DNA of 15,090 bases from Candidatus Adlerbacteria bacterium RIFCSPHIGHO2_02_FULL_54_18 (lineage in GTDB: Bacteria > Patescibacteriota > Minisyncoccia > Phycocordibacterales > SBAW01), in the NCBI GenBank assembly GCA_001775445.1, contig MEWV01000005.1:1-15090 (forward strand). The letters are read 5' to 3'. Numbering within the stretch: the stretch's first letter is position 1; each line of letters opens with the position of its first letter. Of this stretch, positions 13,301 through 15,090 are shown in pieces. The position numbers and the translations under genes are program-made. The notes beneath the pieces are model-generated. The model had not been told where the DNA came from. It made no database searches and worked only from the letters and a program-made list of their open reading frames with translations.

Positions 13301-13528
13301 GACGGCACAAAGATTCGAACTAAAATCACAACAAAAACAAGCTCATCATATGTTGAGCCACCGATGCGTTCTAGCTCACAATAAAGGTTACCGAGAGAGG
13401 AGTTTAAAGTTGAGCCCGACCTCCTGCCATCAAAACGCGAGGTGGTGAAGTCGCCAAAGAACCCTTACAATGACATGGACATCGGGCCATTCCTTCTGTT
13501 GATGGCTGGAGGAGAACTTAACTTTTTC
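13301..13528. other. Gene-poor region, possible gene remnant or untranslated transcript
   Basis: No full gene is supportable. On the plus strand a stop-free stretch (about 13384-13563) reads EEFKVEPDLLPSKREVVKSP then NPYNDMDIGPFLLLMAGGEL but has no plausible start codon; it may be the decayed end of a gene or chance. A hairpin GCTCA/TGAGC lies near 13340-13357. On the minus strand the region lies between a promoter (13529-13556) and the bidirectional purB terminator, so a roughly 250-base untranslated RNA is possible. Confidence 0.4.
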
Positions 13529-13556
13529 ATTATATCAAAAATCATAAAATTTGCAA
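13529..13556 (-). promoter_or_regulatory. Minus-strand promoter sharing a palindromic -35 box
   Basis: TTGCAA (13556-13551, its own reverse complement), 16-base spacer, perfect TATAAT (13534-13529) pointing left into 13301-13522. No ORF with a plausible start follows. Confidence 0.5.
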
Positions 13557-13579
13557 GTTTTTGATTTTCATGCTATAAT
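13551..13579 (+). promoter_or_regulatory. Strong plus-strand promoter upstream of the regulator gene
   Basis: TTGCAA (13551-13556), 17-base spacer, extended consensus -10 TGCTATAAT (13571-13579). Predicted start near 13586. The inverted repeat ATCAAAAA (13534-13541) / TTTTTGAT (13558-13565) spans the -35 region and could be an operator, perhaps for the downstream regulator itself. Confidence 0.65.
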
Positions 13580-13590
13580 CGCCAACATAC

Positions 13591-13629
13591 ATGGATATTA
13601 CTTATGTGACTACCAACACCAACCCATAG
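13591..13629 (+). CDS. Possible 12-codon leader ORF (MDITYVTTNTNP)
   Basis: An ATG about five bases after the predicted transcription start of the promoter at 13551-13579 opens a 12-residue peptide ending in TAG. No SD is present, so translation would have to be nearly leaderless. The peptide resembles the beginning of Ham1/RdgB-type nucleotide phosphatases (xITYVTTNxxK), so it could be the stub of a lost gene, a leader peptide, or chance. A second frame ends IAALEFAEWFASKNK just before the regulator promoter. Confidence 0.3.
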   Translation: MDITYVTTNTNP

Positions 13630-13670
13630 CAGCTCTCGAGTTTGCCGAGTGGTTCGCTAGTAAAAACAAA

Positions 13671-13679
13671 TGATACAAT
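13671..13679 (+). promoter_or_regulatory. Extended -10 promoter giving leaderless regulator mRNA
   Basis: TGATACAAT (TGn plus TACAAT, 13674-13679) ends six bases before the ATG at 13686, placing the transcription start on the A of the start codon. No SD is present. The -35 region is poor. Confidence 0.65.
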
Positions 13680-13685
13680 TTTTCT

Positions 13686-14444
13686 ATGCTTAAAGAATTG
13701 CAGGACATAGGGCTTTCAGAGAAAGAGGCAAAGGTGTACGCTGCTGCCCTCGAGCTGGGGCCGGCCACTGCCGATCAGCTTGCCAAGCAGTCAAAAATCG
13801 TCCGCTCGACTACCTATGTGCAGCTTGAGTCCCTTATGAAAAAAGGGCTTATGAGCACCTATGAGGAGGGCAAAAAAACCTATTTTGCCCCTGAGTCGCC
13901 AGAACTCCTCAAGCGATTTCTTTCTAAACAAAAAGAGGATATAGGATCAAAAGAAAAAGACCTTGTGAGTTTTCTACCGGAGATGCTCCGTCAATTTGAG
14001 AGCGCAGGCGAACGCCCGGTTGTACGGTTCTTCCCTGGCAAGGAAGGCGTTGCTACTGCCAGAGAAGAAGTTTTGAGTACAAAAGAAAAGAAGATTTACG
14101 TTGTATTCTCTCCAGAAAAACTTTCGCAGGTCTTCTCTCAAAAATATCTGGATGAATACTCAGATCGTCGCCGCGACCTCGGCGTTCACTCGAAAGCCAT
14201 ATATACCTATAAAGAATTTTACTCTCACGCCGGCAAAGATACTTTGACTGAGAGAAAATATTTACCACCTTCAGTATTGCCGTTAACTATCGATATGTTC
14301 ATTTTTGATAACAAAACTGCCATCTTTTCGCTTGAAGGTAATATGTTTGGACTGATTGTTGAAAGTAAACAGATTACCGAGAGCATGAAACTTATATTTA
14401 ACTTTCTCTGGGAGCGTTCTGAGGAACCGGCTATAGAAAAATAG
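13686..14444 (+). CDS. TrmB-family transcriptional regulator
   Basis: A 252-residue DNA-binding protein. Residues 1-75 form a winged helix-turn-helix of the TrmB type: LQDIGLSEKEAKVYAAALELGPATADQLAKQSKIVRSTTYVQLESLMKKGLM, with a wing EEGKKTYFAPE. A charged helical linker (76-108, KQKEDIGSKEKD) follows, then a C-terminal effector domain (111-245) with RFFPGKEGVATAREEVL and FIFDNKTAIFSLEGNMFGLIVES, a pattern often seen in TrmB proteins with a phospholipase D-like sensor fold. The TrmB family is best known from archaea as sugar-responsive regulators and is frequent in CPR genomes. The ligand is unknown. Two promoters precede it, one leaderless. It converges on the RNA gene at 14440-14752; its stop overlaps that RNA's terminator tail. 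Confidence 0.88.
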   Translation: MLKELQDIGLSEKEAKVYAAALELGPATADQLAKQSKIVRSTTYVQLESLMKKGLMSTYEEGKKTYFAPESPELLKRFLSKQKEDIGSKEKDLVSFLPEMLRQFESAGERPVVRFFPGKEGVATAREEVLSTKEKKIYVVFSPEKLSQVFSQKYLDEYSDRRRDLGVHSKAIYTYKEFYSHAGKDTLTERKYLPPSVLPLTIDMFIFDNKTAIFSLEGNMFGLIVESKQITESMKLIFNFLWERSEEPAIEK

Positions 14445-14473
14445 ATAGGCCGGAAGCATTGTTGCTCCCGGCC
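14435..14473 (-). terminator. Intrinsic terminator of the minus-strand RNA gene
   Basis: GGCCGGAAGCA (14448-14458) and TGCTCCCGGCC (14463-14473) form an 11-bp stem with one mismatch and a four-base loop. On the minus strand it is followed by TATCTATTTTTCT. On the plus strand no U tract follows, so the direction is minus, although the hairpin may also protect the end of the TrmB-type mRNA. Confidence 0.75.
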
Positions 14474-14752
14474 CACGTCTTCGATAGATGACTGGTGATC
14501 CAGTAATGGATGACCCGTCTACGGTCTTGCCGAATATCCGAAGACTAACTCCGGTCCCTGCAGTCTACTCGTTGTGTCTCGAGTTCAGTCCGCGCTGGGA
14601 TATCGGTCTTGCACTTGCGGTACGACCAGCGTCACGCGCCGTCGCCCATGCACTTGTGGAGTTTCCGCACAGCGGACTCCTTTCCTTGAGAACAAGCCCA
14701 TTTTCTTCCTTATCGGGCGGGTGGCTGGGCTCTTACCCTTCCTACCCGAACA
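14440..14752 (-). ncRNA. Structured non-coding RNA, unidentified (~300 nt)
   Basis: A minus-strand transcription unit with no plausible protein: promoter TTGACT-17-TAGGCT with TG extension (14787-14759), predicted start near 14752, terminator at 14473-14435. The 5' end (14753-14742, GTGTTCGGGTAG) pairs with the sequence just before the terminator (14487-14477, CTATCGAAGAC) in a closing helix of about ten pairs with one mismatch and a bulge. Inside are stems TGGGCT/AGCCCA (14731-14726 and 14700-14695), a two-part hairpin GGAGT-CCGC/GCGG-ACTCC (14680-14658) and CGAGT... ACTCG-type pairing at 14584-14580/14571-14567. This layout suits a house-keeping RNA such as RNase P RNA. GGAAAGGAGTCCGC recalls the RNase P GGAAAGUCCG motif and GGTAAGAGC also occurs, but the order is wrong and the conserved ACAGAACCCGGCUUA end is missing, so identity is open. 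Confidence 0.6.
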
Positions 14753-14758
14753 CTGGTA

Positions 14759-14787
14759 AGCCTATCATGGTCAACAAAAAAAGTCAA
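14759..14787 (-). promoter_or_regulatory. Promoter of the unidentified RNA
   Basis: Minus strand TTGACT (14787-14782), 17-base spacer with a T run, TAGGCT (14764-14759) preceded by TGA. It is at the correct distance from the closing helix of the RNA. Confidence 0.6.
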
Positions 14788-14833
14788 GTAAAAATGTACT
14801 AAATAACTTTGTTTGTCATTTTTGACTGACTTC

Positions 14834-14880
14834 AAATATTAGGAAATATGGCTCTAAATATAGGGATATTTGACATATTT
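14834..14880 (+). promoter_or_regulatory. Helically phased A/T tracts upstream of consensus promoter
   Basis: Five A/T elements (AAATATT 14834-14840, AAATAT 14844-14849, TAAATATA 14855-14862, ATATTT 14866-14871, ATATTT 14875-14880) have centres about ten bases apart, close to one helical turn. They lie about 57-103 bases before the predicted start, where UP elements or curved DNA boost rRNA promoters. Confidence 0.5.
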
Positions 14881-14902
14881 GTATTGAATGTGCCGATTTG
14901 AC

Positions 14903-14930
14903 TTGACAAAATATTGGATCTGAGTATAAT
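14903..14930 (+). promoter_or_regulatory. Full-consensus sigma-70-type promoter
   Basis: Perfect TTGACA (14903-14908) and perfect TATAAT (14925-14930) with a 16-base spacer; predicted start at 14937-14938. It is the strongest promoter by sequence in the window and drives transcription out of the right edge. Confidence 0.85.
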
Positions 14931-14936
14931 GACCCC

Positions 14937-15090
14937 TGTCAATCAAGTTTGACACGCGCTGGGGTGGACCGAAGAAAGCTCCAGAACGCCGAACTTTGAC
15001 AATTTAATAGGTAGTTACAGCGAAGAACGTATGTGATTCCTTCGCCCTGCTCTAGATACGCCACAGGCTATTAAGCCCGCCCTGCAATAC
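14937..15090 (+). ncRNA. Probable rRNA operon leader (partial)
   Basis: No ORF follows the consensus promoter. The transcript begins with hairpin TGTCAA/TTGACA (14937-14942, 14949-14954). At 14991-15010 it has GAACTTTGACAATTTAATAG, close to the E. coli boxA stretch CTTTAACAATTTATCAG that loads antitermination factors. A GCGAAG/CTTCGC stem (15020-15025, 15040-15045) follows. In E. coli about 100 bases separate boxA from 16S rRNA, so the gene would start just past the edge. No 16S sequence is visible, so this is an inference. Confidence 0.5.

Noticed and set aside
13299..13330. tRNA-like T arm on the minus strand (TTCGAAT loop)
   Set aside because: Flanking bases TTTAG/CTTTG do not pair and no acceptor or anticodon arm is found.
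14640..14680. CRISPR-like or tandem repeats (two GCACTTGnGG copies)
   Set aside because: Only two near-copies ten bases long exist, within a structured RNA; no array or cas gene is present anywhere in the window.
14440..14752. Calling this RNA RNase P RNA outright
   Set aside because: GGAAAG, GGTAAGAGC and the closing helix are suggestive, but the conserved motifs are out of order and the 3' conserved core is missing; without a covariance search the name would be a guess.
14488..14802. Plus-strand open frame of 104 codons
   Set aside because: It is antisense to the structured RNA, has no SD or leaderless promoter, and its composition (Ser/Pro/Leu-rich) is typical of RNA-gene antisense frames.

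Overview
The window looks like a piece of a Patescibacteria (CPR, probably Parcubacteria-like) chromosome. This rests on five things: very short intergenic spaces, tRNA genes without an encoded CCA, several genes with a -10 box placed so close to the ATG that the mRNA would be leaderless, an ECF sigma factor followed by a DUF5667-type membrane protein, and short palindromic or interspersed repeats inserted in frame in coding genes. TAA, TAG and TGA all end genes, so the standard bacterial code applies. The assignment is inferred from these features; no marker gene was compared.

Layout, left to right. Positions 1-914 hold the trans-translation pair ssrA (tmRNA, cut by the window edge) and smpB, both on the minus strand. 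Divergent from smpB is a secreted CHAP/NlpC-like cysteine amidase-type protein (1014-1496), then ftsH (1583-3547), the membrane AAA+ zinc protease. Two pyrimidine genes follow on the minus strand: pyrC (3590-4762) and pyrD (4865-5857), each with its own terminator. A tRNA-Ile with anticodon UAU lies at 5938-6010. recG (6043-8265, minus) and a malic enzyme (8288-9475, plus) diverge from a 22-bp gap containing overlapping, oppositely directed -10 boxes. Next come an ECF sigma factor and a translationally coupled membrane protein (9487-10736), a strong bidirectional terminator, and a convergent secreted DUF5666-like protein (10795-11337). Then follow tRNA-Ser(GCU) and purB (11821-13248).

The right end is regulatory and RNA-rich. 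Positions 13301-13685 hold no convincing gene but have two divergent promoters sharing a palindromic -35 box and a 12-codon ORF. A leaderless TrmB-type regulator (13686-14444) converges on a structured, unidentified ~300-nt minus-strand RNA that has its own promoter, a 5'-3' closing helix and an intrinsic terminator. The last 250 bases hold helically phased A/T tracts, a full-consensus promoter (TTGACA-16-TATAAT) and a boxA-like element, as expected for the leader of an rRNA operon starting just outside the window.

The most interesting observations are: (a) a 95-bp element with perfect 25-bp inverted arms inserted in frame in the wedge region of recG, plus two further short in-frame insertions in the neighbouring malic enzyme; (b) the unidentified structured RNA at 14440-14752; (c) the recG/malic enzyme promoter, which appears to give two leaderless mRNAs from overlapping -10 boxes; (d) an unusual tmRNA tag ending in AYAKA.
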